The notes under the pieces: model-generated
The model's database searches: none
What the model saw: the letters and a program-made list of their open reading frames with translations, nothing else
Told to the model about the DNA's origin: nothing
NCBI RefSeq assembly: GCF_042652965.1
Contig: NZ_JBHSHL010000011.1
Location: 1-21,502, forward strand
Direction of reading: 5' to 3'
Source: Filifactor villosus
GTDB lineage: Bacteria > Bacillota > Clostridia > Peptostreptococcales > Filifactoraceae
Length of the DNA: 21,502 bases
Shown: piece after piece, positions 8,123-16,531 of the stretch
Layout of the letters: each line of letters starts with the position of its first letter
Numbering within the stretch: the stretch's first letter is position 1
Position numbers and translations under genes: made by a program

Positions 8123-9064
8123 TTAATTCAATGCCTTTACATAAACGGATGGCTTTGCAATCTTTTGTATCTTTCCTGTTTTATAATATAACTTGTAGTA
8201 TACAAACTCCCCGTCCCCGCTCAACGGGTCGAAGTTTTCTAAAACGAATGCTTCCCTATCGGTGCTTACCTCTTCAAAAAATCCTACCAAAGAATCGCTT
8301 GCATTGGAAATCAGCTTCTTGTTTTGGCCATTCTTATCCACTTCATATAAGAACTTCTTCTCATTTTCATCCTTGGACAGATAATAAATCTTGCTCGGTG
8401 TTACCTTAAATGCAATAATCCCTCGGGCAAGCTCCTTCTCATTTTGTCCGTTTAGATCGGTTACTGCCAAAACATCGGTAGCGGAATCAAAACGAAATCT
8501 TGTATAGAATATATTTTTTCTGTCCGCTTCAATTGCTACTAAATCAGAATTTGCCGAGCTTTTGATAATTTCCTTTTGATTTCCGGTCTTCATATCCAAA
8601 AGGTGGAAGGATTCTTTTCCCGAATTTTTATCCGGCACTCTCAGGTATGCGGAATCCCCTTGAATGTATTCCAGATGTGCGTAGGTATCAAAGTCCTTTA
8701 TTTTTTTTGCTGTTCTCGTTTTTAATTCATAAGCCATCAGGGCGGACGGTGTCATCGTTCCGTTCTCTCTGCCGGTCATCTGCATGTAAAAAATTTTTTC
8801 ACTGCTGCAAATAACATCGTATACATTCTCGGCATTTAAGAGCAAATCACTTGCCTTTCCCAAATGTAAACTTAGATTGCCCAAACTATCTTTAGAAAGA
8901 GACTTTTTATCAATACTTATTTTATAATTCCCTTGTTGGTGAGTGTATTCCTTAAACGTCCTGAGCTTTATACAATTTGTATGCGCATAGGTGTCAATGC
9001 CTGCCAAGCTGACGATCATCATTGAAAGTATCATTACAGATATAAATCTTTTTACAACTCTCAT
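8123..9064 (-). CDS. Secreted DUF5050 / beta-propeller-like protein
   Basis: The predicted product is 313 residues, exported by a signal peptide. Residues 1-27 have a basic start (MRVVKR), a hydrophobic core and an AxA-like cleavage site at DTYA/HTN. There is no lipobox. The mature part repeats a pattern typical of DUF5050 and TolB-like propellers: short strands such as IFYTRFRF and KIYYLSKDE, each followed by LNGQNEKELARG or KNGQNKKLISN turns. Such proteins are usually extracellular and of unknown function. The frame is open to 9112, but ATG 9064 has an AAGGGGAGGT site and places the signal peptide at the very start, so it is preferred. It is a single gene, convergent with prs. No enzyme motif is visible. 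Confidence 0.8.
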   Translation of the reverse strand: MRVVKRFISVMILSMMIVSLAGIDTYAHTNCIKLRTFKEYTHQQGNYKISIDKKSLSKDSLGNLSLHLGKASDLLLNAENVYDVICSSEKIFYMQMTGRENGTMTPSALMAYELKTRTAKKIKDFDTYAHLEYIQGDSAYLRVPDKNSGKESFHLLDMKTGNQKEIIKSSANSDLVAIEADRKNIFYTRFRFDSATDVLAVTDLNGQNEKELARGIIAFKVTPSKIYYLSKDENEKKFLYEVDKNGQNKKLISNASDSLVGFFEEVSTDREAFVLENFDPLSGDGEFVYYKLYYKTGKIQKIAKPSVYVKALN

Positions 9065-9668
9065 TTTTGTTACCTCCCCTTTTACATCTTTCCTCTCAAG
9101 CCGGAAAGACAAGTCCTAAAATATGGCAAAGGAATAACGCTCTATAATACAAAAACAGAAAAACGTTTGCCCGTACATATATTATATCATACTCCTCAGA
9201 AAAAAGATGATTTGAAATGCAAATGTAATCAAAAAGTTAAATTGTTTTATGCTTTTTAAGAAACTGTATTTGACCGCTCAGAACTCTTGTTTTAAAAGGG
9301 ACATAAAGATGTTCGAACTCCTATTCTTTCCTTTTGAGATTCTTAGCAAGACTTTTTATTCCAAGAAAACAGGCTCGCACAAGGCTTGAAACGGCGTGAT
9401 TTCCGCTCCATGATCGTCTTTACTGCTATCTGTTCGGATGTCGGGCAGTACAGAAGTGTACTCTGTTACATACATATTTCATTCTATTATTTACTTGATT
9501 TATAAGTGGCAGAATGTTGTATTTCAAAATAAATAAAACGACTTTTTTTATCATAAAATCGATATGACAACCGTTCTATCGGATAACAGTATAGACAGGG
9601 ATAAAAAAGAACCCTATGAAACTCTTCCTTCACAAAGTTCTTTTTTCTGTCTTTTTTCGAATATACTC
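9065..9668. other. Intergenic region between the DUF5050 gene and upp
   Basis: About 600 bp with no coding frame that I can support on either strand. The part near 9120-9190 is AT-rich and should hold the promoter of the DUF5050 gene, but no clean -35/-10 pair is seen. The far end contains the upp terminator at 9603-9646. Confidence 0.6.
9603..9646 (-). terminator. Terminator hairpin downstream of upp
   Basis: On the minus strand AAAAAAGAAC pairs with GTTCTTTTTT, with an inner partial stem TGTGAA/TTTCATA. It ends in a T run on both strands. It lies about 20 bases beyond the upp stop codon. Confidence 0.75.
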
Positions 9669-10310
9669 TTACTTCGTTCCGAAGATTCTGTCTCCCGCAT
9701 CCCCAAGTCCGGGCACGATATAACCGTGATCATTTAATTTTTCATCCACAGAGGCCAAGTAGATATCTATTTCGGGATGATACTTATGTACCTCTTCAAT
9801 TCCTTCGGGGCAACCTACAATACAGATGAGTTTGATGGACTTCGCTCCTTTTTGCTTCAACAGTTCGAGAGCGGCACTTGCCGAACCTCCGGTTGCAAGC
9901 ATGGGGTCGACCAGGAGGAACTCTCTTTCTTCAATATCGGCAGGCAACTTACAATAATACTCGACAGGCTTTAAGGTCTCCGGATCACGATACAGACCCA
10001 CATGGCCCACTTTTGCTGCAGGAATCAATTGAAGGATCCCTTCGACCATTCCCAAACCCGCTCTCAAAATCGGAACAATCCCAAGTTTTTTCCCTGCGAG
10101 AACCTTGGATTTCGTCTTGCAGATAGGAGTGTTAATTTCGATCTCCTGCATCGGAAGATCTCTCGTCGTCTCATACACCATGAGCATACCTATCTCTTTT
10201 ACAAGCTCTCTGAACTCTTTGGAGCCCGTTGTTCGATCCCTTAAAATCGTCAGCTTATGCTGAACCATGGGATGATCCACTACTACCACTTTTCCCTTTT
10301 CCATTGACAT
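9669..10310 (-). CDS. upp: Uracil phosphoribosyltransferase
   Basis: Upp salvages uracil by joining it to PRPP to make UMP in the cytosol. The protein has 213 residues, the usual size. It shows HPMVQHKLTILRD and RTTGSKEFRELVKEIG at the start, PILRAGLGMVEG (80-91), the PRPP-binding loop LLVDPMLATGGSA (132-144), and the uracil-binding carboxy end YIVPGLGDAGDRIFGT. ATG 10310 has AAGGAGAG upstream. It follows rpiB with a 96-bp gap and probably shares its transcript. The rpiB-upp neighbourhood with ywlE and sua5 matches the Bacillus ywl-upp region. Confidence 0.98.
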   Translation of the reverse strand: MSMEKGKVVVVDHPMVQHKLTILRDRTTGSKEFRELVKEIGMLMVYETTRDLPMQEIEINTPICKTKSKVLAGKKLGIVPILRAGLGMVEGILQLIPAAKVGHVGLYRDPETLKPVEYYCKLPADIEEREFLLVDPMLATGGSASAALELLKQKGAKSIKLICIVGCPEGIEEVHKYHPEIDIYLASVDEKLNDHGYIVPGLGDAGDRIFGTK

Positions 10311-10406
10311 ATCAATCTCTCCTTACCTAATTGATTTAAGTATATATTACCCGGATTATACCTTCTCGACAAAAGCACTTCCCCATCCTTGATACAAGTT
10401 TAAAGC

Positions 10407-10844
10407 TCATTTTTCAAGCTGCATGATCTTGGACACACGTCTCTCGTGACGCTCCCCTTCAAACTCCGCAGCCAAGAACGCATCGACCAGCTCAAGCGCC
10501 AAGCCGGGTCCTACCGTCCTCTCTCCCAATGCCATGATCTGGCAGTTGTTATGCTGTCGACACATCTTTGCAGAAAATACGTCGGATACGGTCGCACATC
10601 GGATTCCTTGAACTTTGTTTGCAGCGATAGCAATGCCTATGCCCGTTCCGCAGACGAGGATTCCCCTCTCAACTTCTTCAGCTAATACCGCCTTCGCCAC
10701 TTTTTCCGAATAATCCGGATAATCGACGGAGTCGGTAGAATCGGTTCCGTAGTCCACTACCTGATGTCCTAGTTTCAACAAATGTTTTTTGACGTCTTCC
10801 TTTAAACGGAAACCGCCATGGTCTGCTCCCAAACCTATCTTCAT
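10407..10844 (-). CDS. rpiB: Ribose-5-phosphate isomerase B
   Basis: RpiB interconverts ribulose-5-phosphate and ribose-5-phosphate in the pentose phosphate pathway. The protein has 145 residues, normal for the family. It shows GADHGGF at 6-12 (Asp8 and His9 bind substrate), the catalytic Cys65 in CGTGIGIAIAANK, and His98 in CRQHNN, with ALGERTVG after it. The carboxy end HERRVSKI is also typical. Allose-6-phosphate isomerase and LacA/LacB are related, but the context (upp, ywlE, sua5) supports RpiB. ATG 10844 has an AAGGAGGA site. A good sigma-A-type promoter lies about 70 bases upstream. Confidence 0.95.
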   Translation of the reverse strand: MKIGLGADHGGFRLKEDVKKHLLKLGHQVVDYGTDSTDSVDYPDYSEKVAKAVLAEEVERGILVCGTGIGIAIAANKVQGIRCATVSDVFSAKMCRQHNNCQIMALGERTVGPGLALELVDAFLAAEFEGERHERRVSKIMQLEK

Positions 10845-10915
10845 TGTCCTTCCTCCTTATAGAAACCGTGTGTTATATCAAATAACTACTTCTATTGTAA
10901 CGGTATAGGTTGATG

Positions 10916-10944
10916 ATTACAACCTATTTCGTCTGATTTGTCAA
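10916..10944 (-). promoter_or_regulatory. Sigma-A-type promoter for rpiB-upp
   Basis: On the minus strand a perfect -35 TTGACA (10944-10939) is followed after exactly 17 bases by TGTAAT (10921-10916). The rpiB start codon lies about 70 bases downstream. Confidence 0.75.
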
Positions 10945-11088
10945 CTTTTTTGTGTTCTGAGCAGAAGTCTGAAATGACCTGAAAAAATACACTCTTTATC
11001 TCCTTGCAAAACTTCTGAAAAACATTTCCGATCAAAAAACGGACAACGAAGCTTCCTGTTCTACAAAATCCGAGTTATGGCAAACCGG

Positions 11089-11191
11089 TGTAACAACACG
11101 TTGAAATTCACGGTAATTCCGACTTTGATATAAATTCTTTCGGTTTATAACCGAGATAAGAAATAAAGCTAAACAGCAATATGTCATTACA
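11089..11191. repeat. T repeat copy 2 (103-bp MITE-like element)
   Basis: Second full copy of the element at 661-763, same length and about 86 percent identical by eye, with ends TGTAACAACA and TGTCATTACA. It begins at the very base after the last base of the ywlE-type stop codon (TAG at 11194-11192). The element may therefore have replaced the original 3' flank of that gene and possibly its terminator. Confidence 0.78.
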
Positions 11192-11728
11192 CTAGCTGAA
11201 CAAGCTTTTCAACCTGAGGATCTTGTTCAAAGAAGCATCGATTGCAGATAAGATCTCATCTCTGGTAGACATATATTCTTCCAAACTTCCTCCATAGGGA
11301 TCCGCAATATCGAAGTCACCGTAAGATGATTCCGACGAAACACCGGGAGTTTGCCCACTCTTCTTTCGTTCGACAATTCTCTGCAATTCTTCTTCATCAA
11401 GGTTTTCAAACTCTTTCAAGGTAAAAACGAGTGCTTCACGAAGATGGCTGCGAAGCACATCCCTATGATCGGATGCCATGGTAAGAAAAAGATCTTGATC
11501 CAAGGTCTCGGGATTTGCCGTCCTGCTTCTGTGATCGGAGATATCGATATCCAGCTCTTCCATAGATTTTACGCTGTTTAAACTCGCCTCGTAACCGGCA
11601 AATCCTCCCAGTCCGAAAGAGGTGACTCGGATCCCTTCCATCCCCCTCTCCTCGATCAGCTTTTTTAAATAATACTCCGCTATCGGACTTCGACAGGTAT
11701 TGCCCGTACATACAAACGCTATTTTCAT
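11192..11728 (-). CDS. ywlE: Low-molecular-weight phosphatase, probable protein arginine phosphatase (YwlE-like)
   Basis: This 178-residue cytosolic phosphatase belongs to the LMW-PTP fold. The P-loop VCTGNTCRSPIAEYY places Cys7 as the nucleophile and Arg13 as the phosphate binder. Position 11 is Thr, the residue that in B. subtilis YwlE selects phosphoarginine, where tyrosine phosphatases have Ile. The acid loop is seen as DFDIADPYGG. YwlE counteracts the arginine kinase McsB in Gram-positive protein quality control; mcsB is not in this window. The frame opens at a TTG (11740), but ATG 11728 sits 5 bases behind GGAGG and gives the canonical MKIAFVCTGN start. It lies downstream of sua5, as in Bacillus. 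Its stop codon touches a T repeat, so the final residues could be altered. The gene name is an inference from motif and synteny. Confidence 0.85.
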   Translation of the reverse strand: MKIAFVCTGNTCRSPIAEYYLKKLIEERGMEGIRVTSFGLGGFAGYEASLNSVKSMEELDIDISDHRSRTANPETLDQDLFLTMASDHRDVLRSHLREALVFTLKEFENLDEEELQRIVERKKSGQTPGVSSESSYGDFDIADPYGGSLEEYMSTRDEILSAIDASLNKILRLKSLFS

Positions 11729-12023
11729 AACTTCCTCCAAACTTTACTTTTCTCTCAACGTCCCGTTTGACAAACTTGAGATTATCCAAGCCTGCGACAA
11801 AGACACGCAAAAGTTCTTCTTTACACCGTTTTTTCAAATGATGTGCTATTTTCTTCCTGTTTTCCCTACATTTTAGGAAAACACTGCTCAAAGGGATATC
11901 GTACTTTTACTGTTGTTTTACAGAGGATAGAGATCTTATAAAATCAAGGTTTCTCAACTCTTTGTTTTTTGTACGAAACCGGATTTAACGTATTTTTCTT
12001 AATTATATAGCATTGCTTCGAGT

Positions 12024-13094
12024 TTATATCCGATTCACCCCATTCCTTTTGTGCATCTTCCCTTTTGAGTTCGCATAAATAAGCTTGCCACCTGCCGCCT
12101 TTTCTGCACGGTTCATCACCGCTAAGCCCACCTCGTCTTCTCCGACATTCTCCATCAGCACGATCCCGTGCCCTTCCCTATCCGCCTTTCTAAGGTAAGA
12201 GAACAGGACCTTTGCCGCCTCCAAGGATGTTGCTCCAAGAGAGTAAAGCTTCAAGCCCTCGTAATGCTGCCTGTGTTTTTCCATAGCGAAGATGACCGGA
12301 TCTTCCTCTCTGTATTTTTGATATTCTTCAAGGATTCTTTCGACCATACCTTCCCCCTTGATGACGTACACACTCGCGTTTGGAGAATAATGGGTATACT
12401 TCATCCCCGGAGCCTTTGGAGCATCTCCCTGCCCCAAAACAGCCTTGTCCACACGGACAGGGCCCACAACGGCTTCGAGTTCGCTTAAGCCGATCTTTCC
12501 CGGTCGGAGGATGACGGGGATATCCTCCGTCATATCGACAATGGTCGACTCCAAGCCCACCTCGCTCGGTTCGGAGAGGAGGATTGCATCGACCCTCTCA
12601 CCCATCTCTTCCACCGCATCTTCCCACATGGTGATCGACGGCCTGCCTGAAATGTTTGCAGACGGAGCTGCGATCGGCGTATCGGACAGGCGAATAAGTT
12701 CCCGGGCGACCTCGTTGCCGGGCATCCTTACCGCGACTGTAGAAAGACCTCCCGTCGTTTCCGCGGGAACAATGTCCTGCTTATCAAACACCATGGTCAG
12801 GGGACCCGGCCAAAACACTTCAGCGAGTTTCAAAGCCTTCTCTCCGAGGTTTCGAGCAACCAAACCGAGCATCTCCATATCGGCGATATGAAGGATGAGA
12901 GGATTGTCTGACGGCCTCCCCTTCGCTTGGTAGATATTGTAAGCCGCCTCGGGATCAAGGCCGTTGGCGCCAAGACCGTAAACGGTCTCCGTCGGAAAGA
13001 TTACAGTTCCTCCACAGCGGATAATACGGGAGGCAAGCTCCATCTTCTCTTTTTCTTTCAAAGGATCTTCTATCCTTATCAACTCTGCTCTCAT
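12024..13094 (-). CDS. sua5: Threonylcarbamoyl-AMP synthase (Sua5/YrdC/YwlC)
   Basis: This enzyme makes threonylcarbamoyl-AMP from threonine, bicarbonate and ATP, the first step of the t6A modification at position 37 of ANN-decoding tRNAs. At 356 residues it is the long Sua5 form. Residues about 12-210 are the YrdC domain, with GGTVIFPTETVYGLGANG, the nucleotide-binding KGRPSDNPL (58-66) and APSANISGRPS. The linker holds GMKYTHYSP, and residues about 230-340 form the Sua5 carboxy-terminal domain. ATG 13094 follows a GAGGGG site. It lies 54 bases beyond prfA, but a terminator separates them. The order prfA-sua5-ywlE-rpiB-upp matches other Firmicutes. The protein ends KMHKRNGVNRI. A 295-bp gap before ywlE shows no recognisable feature. 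Confidence 0.95.
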   Translation of the reverse strand: MRAELIRIEDPLKEKEKMELASRIIRCGGTVIFPTETVYGLGANGLDPEAAYNIYQAKGRPSDNPLILHIADMEMLGLVARNLGEKALKLAEVFWPGPLTMVFDKQDIVPAETTGGLSTVAVRMPGNEVARELIRLSDTPIAAPSANISGRPSITMWEDAVEEMGERVDAILLSEPSEVGLESTIVDMTEDIPVILRPGKIGLSELEAVVGPVRVDKAVLGQGDAPKAPGMKYTHYSPNASVYVIKGEGMVERILEEYQKYREEDPVIFAMEKHRQHYEGLKLYSLGATSLEAAKVLFSYLRKADREGHGIVLMENVGEDEVGLAVMNRAEKAAGGKLIYANSKGKMHKRNGVNRI

Positions 13095-13118
13095 AGCATC
13101 CCCTCTTCTTTTGCTTCT

Positions 13119-13145
13119 AAAAAAACAGGAGCGATATGCCCCTGT
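13119..13145 (-). terminator. Rho-independent terminator directly after prfA
   Basis: On the minus strand ACAGGGGC pairs with GCTCCTGT (one G-T pair) around ATATC and is followed by seven T. It starts three bases after the prfA stop codon and 25 bases before the sua5 start. Confidence 0.85.
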
Positions 13146-13148
13146 CGA

Positions 13149-14213
13149 TTATAGTGCCTGTAATTTTTCCGCTTGATCCGTCGTGATAAGAGCATCCAAA
13201 ATCTCGTCTATATCTCCGTTAAGGAAGTTCTCCAGTTTATACAAGGTCAAGGAGATCCTGTGATCGGTCACCCTTCCCTGCGGGTAGTTGTAGGTCCTTA
13301 TCCTCTCGGAACGATCTCCCGAGCCCACCTGACTTTTACGCTCCTGTGCCAATTCTTTCTGAGCCTTTTCAAGCTCCATATCATAGAGCTTCGCCTTCAA
13401 GATCTTAAACGCCTTCTCCTTGTTCTTCAGCTGCGACTTCTCGTCCTGCATCGAAATAACGATCCCCGTCGGCTTGTGTGTCAAACGAACGGCAGAGTCG
13501 GTCGTATTTACGGACTGCCCGCCGTTGCCTGAAGAACGGAACACATCGACGCGAACATCGTTGAGATCCAATTCCACTTCCACGTCATCGACCTCCGGCA
13601 ATACGGCAACCGTAGCGGTGGAGGTATGGATTCTTCCACTTGACTCGGTCTCGGGAACACGTTGAACGCGGTGTACTCCCGATTCATACTTAAGTCTGGA
13701 ATAAGCTCCTCTTCCCGTTATCATAAAGACCACTTCTTTGTAGCCTCCGATACCGGTTTCATTGGAAGACATAAGTTCCACCTTCCAGTTTCTCGCAGAT
13801 GCATACATCGAGTACATCCGGAAGAGCACCCCCGCAAAAAGGGCCGCTTCGTCTCCTCCTGCACCGCCTCGAATCTCGACGATAACGTTCTTCTCATCGT
13901 TGGGGTCCTTGGGGATCAAAAGGAGTTTCAACTCCTTTTGGATCGTCTCCATCAACTCTTCCTTCTCGGAGAGTTCCATCTTCGCCAATTCTCTGAGCTC
14001 TTCATCCTTCTCTTCCTCCAAGATCTGACGCGAACCCTCGATATCATCCCTTGTCTGCTTGTACTCCCGATATTTCTGAATGATCGGCTCGGTGTCGGAG
14101 ATCTCCTTCATATATCCCCTCCACCTATCCATATCGTTCATTGCCTCGGGCTGCGCTACAATGTTATTGAGTTCATTATATTTCTGCTCTAAGGCTTCCA
14201 AATTTTCAAACAT
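13149..14213 (-). CDS. prfA: Peptide chain release factor 1
   Basis: RF1 recognises UAA and UAG on the ribosome and triggers peptide release. The 354-residue protein shows GGAGGDEAALFA (116-127), the codon-recognition tripeptide PET at 187-189 (PxT type of RF1, not SPF of RF2), and the GGQ catalytic motif at 231-233 inside SSGNGGQSVNTTDSAVRLTH. The wording GNGGQSVNTT instead of GAGGQHVNKT is a variant I believe occurs in Clostridia. RIRTYNYPQGRVTDHRI is the usual carboxy block. ATG 14213 is 3 bases beyond the prmC stop, so translation is probably coupled. PrmC methylates Gln233. A terminator ends the unit 3 bases after the stop. Confidence 0.98.
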   Translation of the reverse strand: MFENLEALEQKYNELNNIVAQPEAMNDMDRWRGYMKEISDTEPIIQKYREYKQTRDDIEGSRQILEEEKDEELRELAKMELSEKEELMETIQKELKLLLIPKDPNDEKNVIVEIRGGAGGDEAALFAGVLFRMYSMYASARNWKVELMSSNETGIGGYKEVVFMITGRGAYSRLKYESGVHRVQRVPETESSGRIHTSTATVAVLPEVDDVEVELDLNDVRVDVFRSSGNGGQSVNTTDSAVRLTHKPTGIVISMQDEKSQLKNKEKAFKILKAKLYDMELEKAQKELAQERKSQVGSGDRSERIRTYNYPQGRVTDHRISLTLYKLENFLNGDIDEILDALITTDQAEKLQAL

Positions 14214-14216
14214 AGT

Positions 14217-15098
14217 CTATTCCTCCGATTTTTTATTTCGTGTTTCTTTGCTGTTCCATGCGGTTTTGCTTGCAATAACAACACGGTTTTTTCCTGCCAG
14301 ATCGTTGATAACCTCGATCTGCAGATAGCCTCGTTTCCTACAGATTTCGCCGACCTGATCGGCCTGAGTATATCCGATCTCAAAGGCAAAAAAACCGCCT
14401 TCCTTCAAATAACTTCTCCCTCTATCCACGATCTCTCTGTAGAAGTCCAGACCGTCAGGCCCTCCGAACAAGGCACTGTGAGGCTCATACCTAACTACAT
14501 CTTCCATCAAGTCCTCCATCTCCGCTTCGTCAATATAAGGAGGATTGGATACAATAAAATCGTACTCTCCCTTCTCTACCTCGTCAAAGAGAGAAGAATG
14601 TTTGATCTTAAACCTGTCTGTAACTCCATATCTCTTTGCGTTCTCCATACTCACCCGAACAGGAACTTGCTCAATATCGGTAGCGGTCATCCTGAGCCTC
14701 TCTCTCTCACAGAGCAGACTGATGCTCACAGCTCCGCTTCCCGCTCCCACTTCGATCCCGCAGAGATTCTCATCGACCTTTAGACGACGAAGTACCTCTT
14801 CTACCAAAATCTCGGTGTCCGCTCTGGGGATAAGGACTCCCGGTCCTACCGAGAAGCTCCTTCCATAAAACTCCTTCTCTCCGATCAGATAGGCAAGGGG
14901 ACAACGATCTTTGCGCCGTTCCACCAGATTCAAAAAAACCTCGATCTGCGAGGCTCCAACCTCTCTCTCCGGTGAGATAAGAAGTTCGATCGTCTCCAAA
15001 TCCGTTGCATACATCAAGAGAAGCCTCGCATCCAGGATCGGAGTATCCAGATCTTGCAGTTCCTCCGCTGCGAATTTCAGGAGTTCTTTTACGGTCAA
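14217..15098 (-). CDS. prmC: Release factor glutamine methyltransferase
   Basis: PrmC transfers a methyl group from S-adenosylmethionine to the glutamine of the GGQ motif in RF1 and RF2, which raises termination efficiency. The 293 residues comprise an amino-terminal helical domain (1-80) and a Rossmann-fold methyltransferase. Motifs are IPRADTEILVE (90-100), GIEVGAGSGAVSIS (114-127, cofactor loop) and the substrate-binding NPPY at 185-188. The start is a TTG at 15098 whose TTGA overlaps the TGA stop of the DUF1385 gene by 4 bases, so translation is probably coupled. The target gene prfA follows at once. The carboxy end is slightly long and lysine-rich. Confidence 0.97.
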   Translation of the reverse strand: MTVKELLKFAAEELQDLDTPILDARLLLMYATDLETIELLISPEREVGASQIEVFLNLVERRKDRCPLAYLIGEKEFYGRSFSVGPGVLIPRADTEILVEEVLRRLKVDENLCGIEVGAGSGAVSISLLCERERLRMTATDIEQVPVRVSMENAKRYGVTDRFKIKHSSLFDEVEKGEYDFIVSNPPYIDEAEMEDLMEDVVRYEPHSALFGGPDGLDFYREIVDRGRSYLKEGGFFAFEIGYTQADQVGEICRKRGYLQIEVINDLAGKNRVVIASKTAWNSKETRNKKSEE

Positions 15099-16057
15099 CT
15101 TCCCACACCGCTTGTTCTTACTTCCTCCGACTGCAATTCGCTCAGGAGATATTCTTTTTTCTCCGTACCGTCCAAACCCAACGCCGCCTTGATCGACGCA
15201 ATCCCTACCTCAATCTGACTTTCATCCGGTTCCTTTGTCGTGATTTTTTGAAGGAGCATTCCCGGATATACCATCAGAGAAGTAAACTTATTTTCCTTCT
15301 GTCCCGCCAGGCGTATCAACTCATAAGAGATCCCCGAAACAAGAGGAAACATCAACAGCTTGACAAAACTTCTTGCCCACAGAGTCCTCACGTTGACAAA
15401 AGAAAAAATCAATACGGAGACGATCAATACCAAAAAGATGAAGTTCGTTCCGCATCTGGGATGAAGTCTACTCATCGACTTGACATTTTCGACTGTCAGC
15501 TCCTTGCCCTGTTCATAACAATAGACGCTCTTATGTTCTGCACCATGATACTGAAATACCCTGCGAATGTCGTTTAGCTGCGACATCGCGAAAAGATAGA
15601 TGACAAAAATCGAAATCTTTATCACACCTTCCTTCAAAGAGACCAGGAAAGTTTTTTCGGCGGAGTTTTTGGCCAAGAGGGTCGGCAACACAACGAAAAG
15701 GCCGATTGCCAACGCAAAGGAGACCACCGTCATAAACACATTGAGCACTTTTTCAGCATGTTTTCCGAACATCTTTCTCATCAATCGATCAAGCTTCGTC
15801 TCTTCTTCCTCATCCTCCATGTAAAAGTTTGCGGAATAGCTCAGATCCTTGCTTCCCTCGACCATGGAATCAATCAATACGAACAATCCTCGCAAAAAAG
15901 GAAGTTTTCGTACCTTACTGTCCTGCAAAAAACCCTTGGGTTTCGTCTTTTTTACGATGATATCGCCATCGGGTTTACGAACCGCGATCGCTTTGATATC
16001 ACCGCATCTCATCATGACCCCTTCTATCAGAGCCTGTCCTCCCACTGTTTTTTTCAT
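15095..16057 (-). CDS. DUF1385 family membrane protein (YqhQ-like)
   Basis: This is a 320-residue membrane protein of unknown function in the DUF1385 family. Residues 1-40 carry the family start VGGQALIEGVMMR and AIAVRKPDG. Hydrophobic stretches near 108-128, 145-160, 205-225 and 235-250 give about four membrane segments. Between them lie the conserved YHGAEHKSVYCYE and HPRCGTNFIFL, whose His, Glu and Cys could bind metal (my inference). It is the first gene of the DUF1385-prmC-prfA operon, an order common in Clostridia, where rpmE often precedes it; rpmE is absent here. ATG 16057 follows GGGAGAG. A promoter lies about 300 bases upstream. Confidence 0.93.
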   Translation of the reverse strand: MKKTVGGQALIEGVMMRCGDIKAIAVRKPDGDIIVKKTKPKGFLQDSKVRKLPFLRGLFVLIDSMVEGSKDLSYSANFYMEDEEEETKLDRLMRKMFGKHAEKVLNVFMTVVSFALAIGLFVVLPTLLAKNSAEKTFLVSLKEGVIKISIFVIYLFAMSQLNDIRRVFQYHGAEHKSVYCYEQGKELTVENVKSMSRLHPRCGTNFIFLVLIVSVLIFSFVNVRTLWARSFVKLLMFPLVSGISYELIRLAGQKENKFTSLMVYPGMLLQKITTKEPDESQIEVGIASIKAALGLDGTEKKEYLLSELQSEEVRTSGVGS

Positions 16058-16360
16058 ATATTCTCTCCCTTATCCGGACAGACCAAAGGGTACTCTACCC
16101 CCGCCTCACCGGATATCCTCTAAACTTCTATACCATACAGCCCTGATCTTTCTTTTCGATCTTCTCGAAGAAAGTACTGCCGGTGTATTGATATACTGAT
16201 ATTTATCTTTATTTCCTATCTTCGTCATAAACCAAAAGAGTTCCTAATGCAGCTTATACCTTACGGTTATTCAAGCTGTTTTCAACAGTCATCCGTCCTG
16301 TATTCACAACAATTCGATCGAATAACAAAATCGAGAAACTTCTTCGTATTCTAACATTAG

Positions 16361-16389
16361 ATTATACCACAAAAACACTTTTTTGTGAA
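16361..16389 (-). promoter_or_regulatory. Sigma-A-type promoter for DUF1385-prmC-prfA
   Basis: On the minus strand TTCACA (16389-16384) and a perfect TATAAT (16366-16361) are separated by 17 bases. This implies a leader of about 300 nt before the DUF1385 start codon. The E repeat begins about 30 bases upstream of the -35. Confidence 0.72.
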
Positions 16390-16420
16390 TAATGCTTCTC
16401 TATATCACACATTTGTGCAA

Positions 16421-16531
16421 TACTGCTATTCCTTCGAGTAGTGGATATCAACGTTCTGTGACCCATAGAAGACAAAATAGTTTTTCGTGGTCAAAAAACA
16501 GATATCTCCCTACTTCTATTGGAGAAGAGTG
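16421..16531. repeat. E repeat copy 1 (111-bp MITE-like structured element)
   Basis: Same family as 18658-18769 and 20980-21090. It starts TACTGCTATTC, carries the shared core TCTGTGACCCATAGAAGA (16455-16472) and ends AAGAGTG. CTATTC/GAGTAG forms a hairpin around CTTC. The flanking triplets are CAA and TAA, close to a 3-bp target duplication. It sits just upstream of the DUF1385 promoter. Confidence 0.75.

Noticed and set aside
8123..9112. Longer start (9112) for the DUF5050 gene
   Set aside because: It would place 16 charged residues before the signal peptide, while ATG 9064 has an AAGGGGAGGT site.
11463..11891. 142-codon minus-strand frame overlapping the ywlE-type gene
   Set aside because: It lies in another frame of a gene with clear catalytic motifs and shows no family motif of its own.
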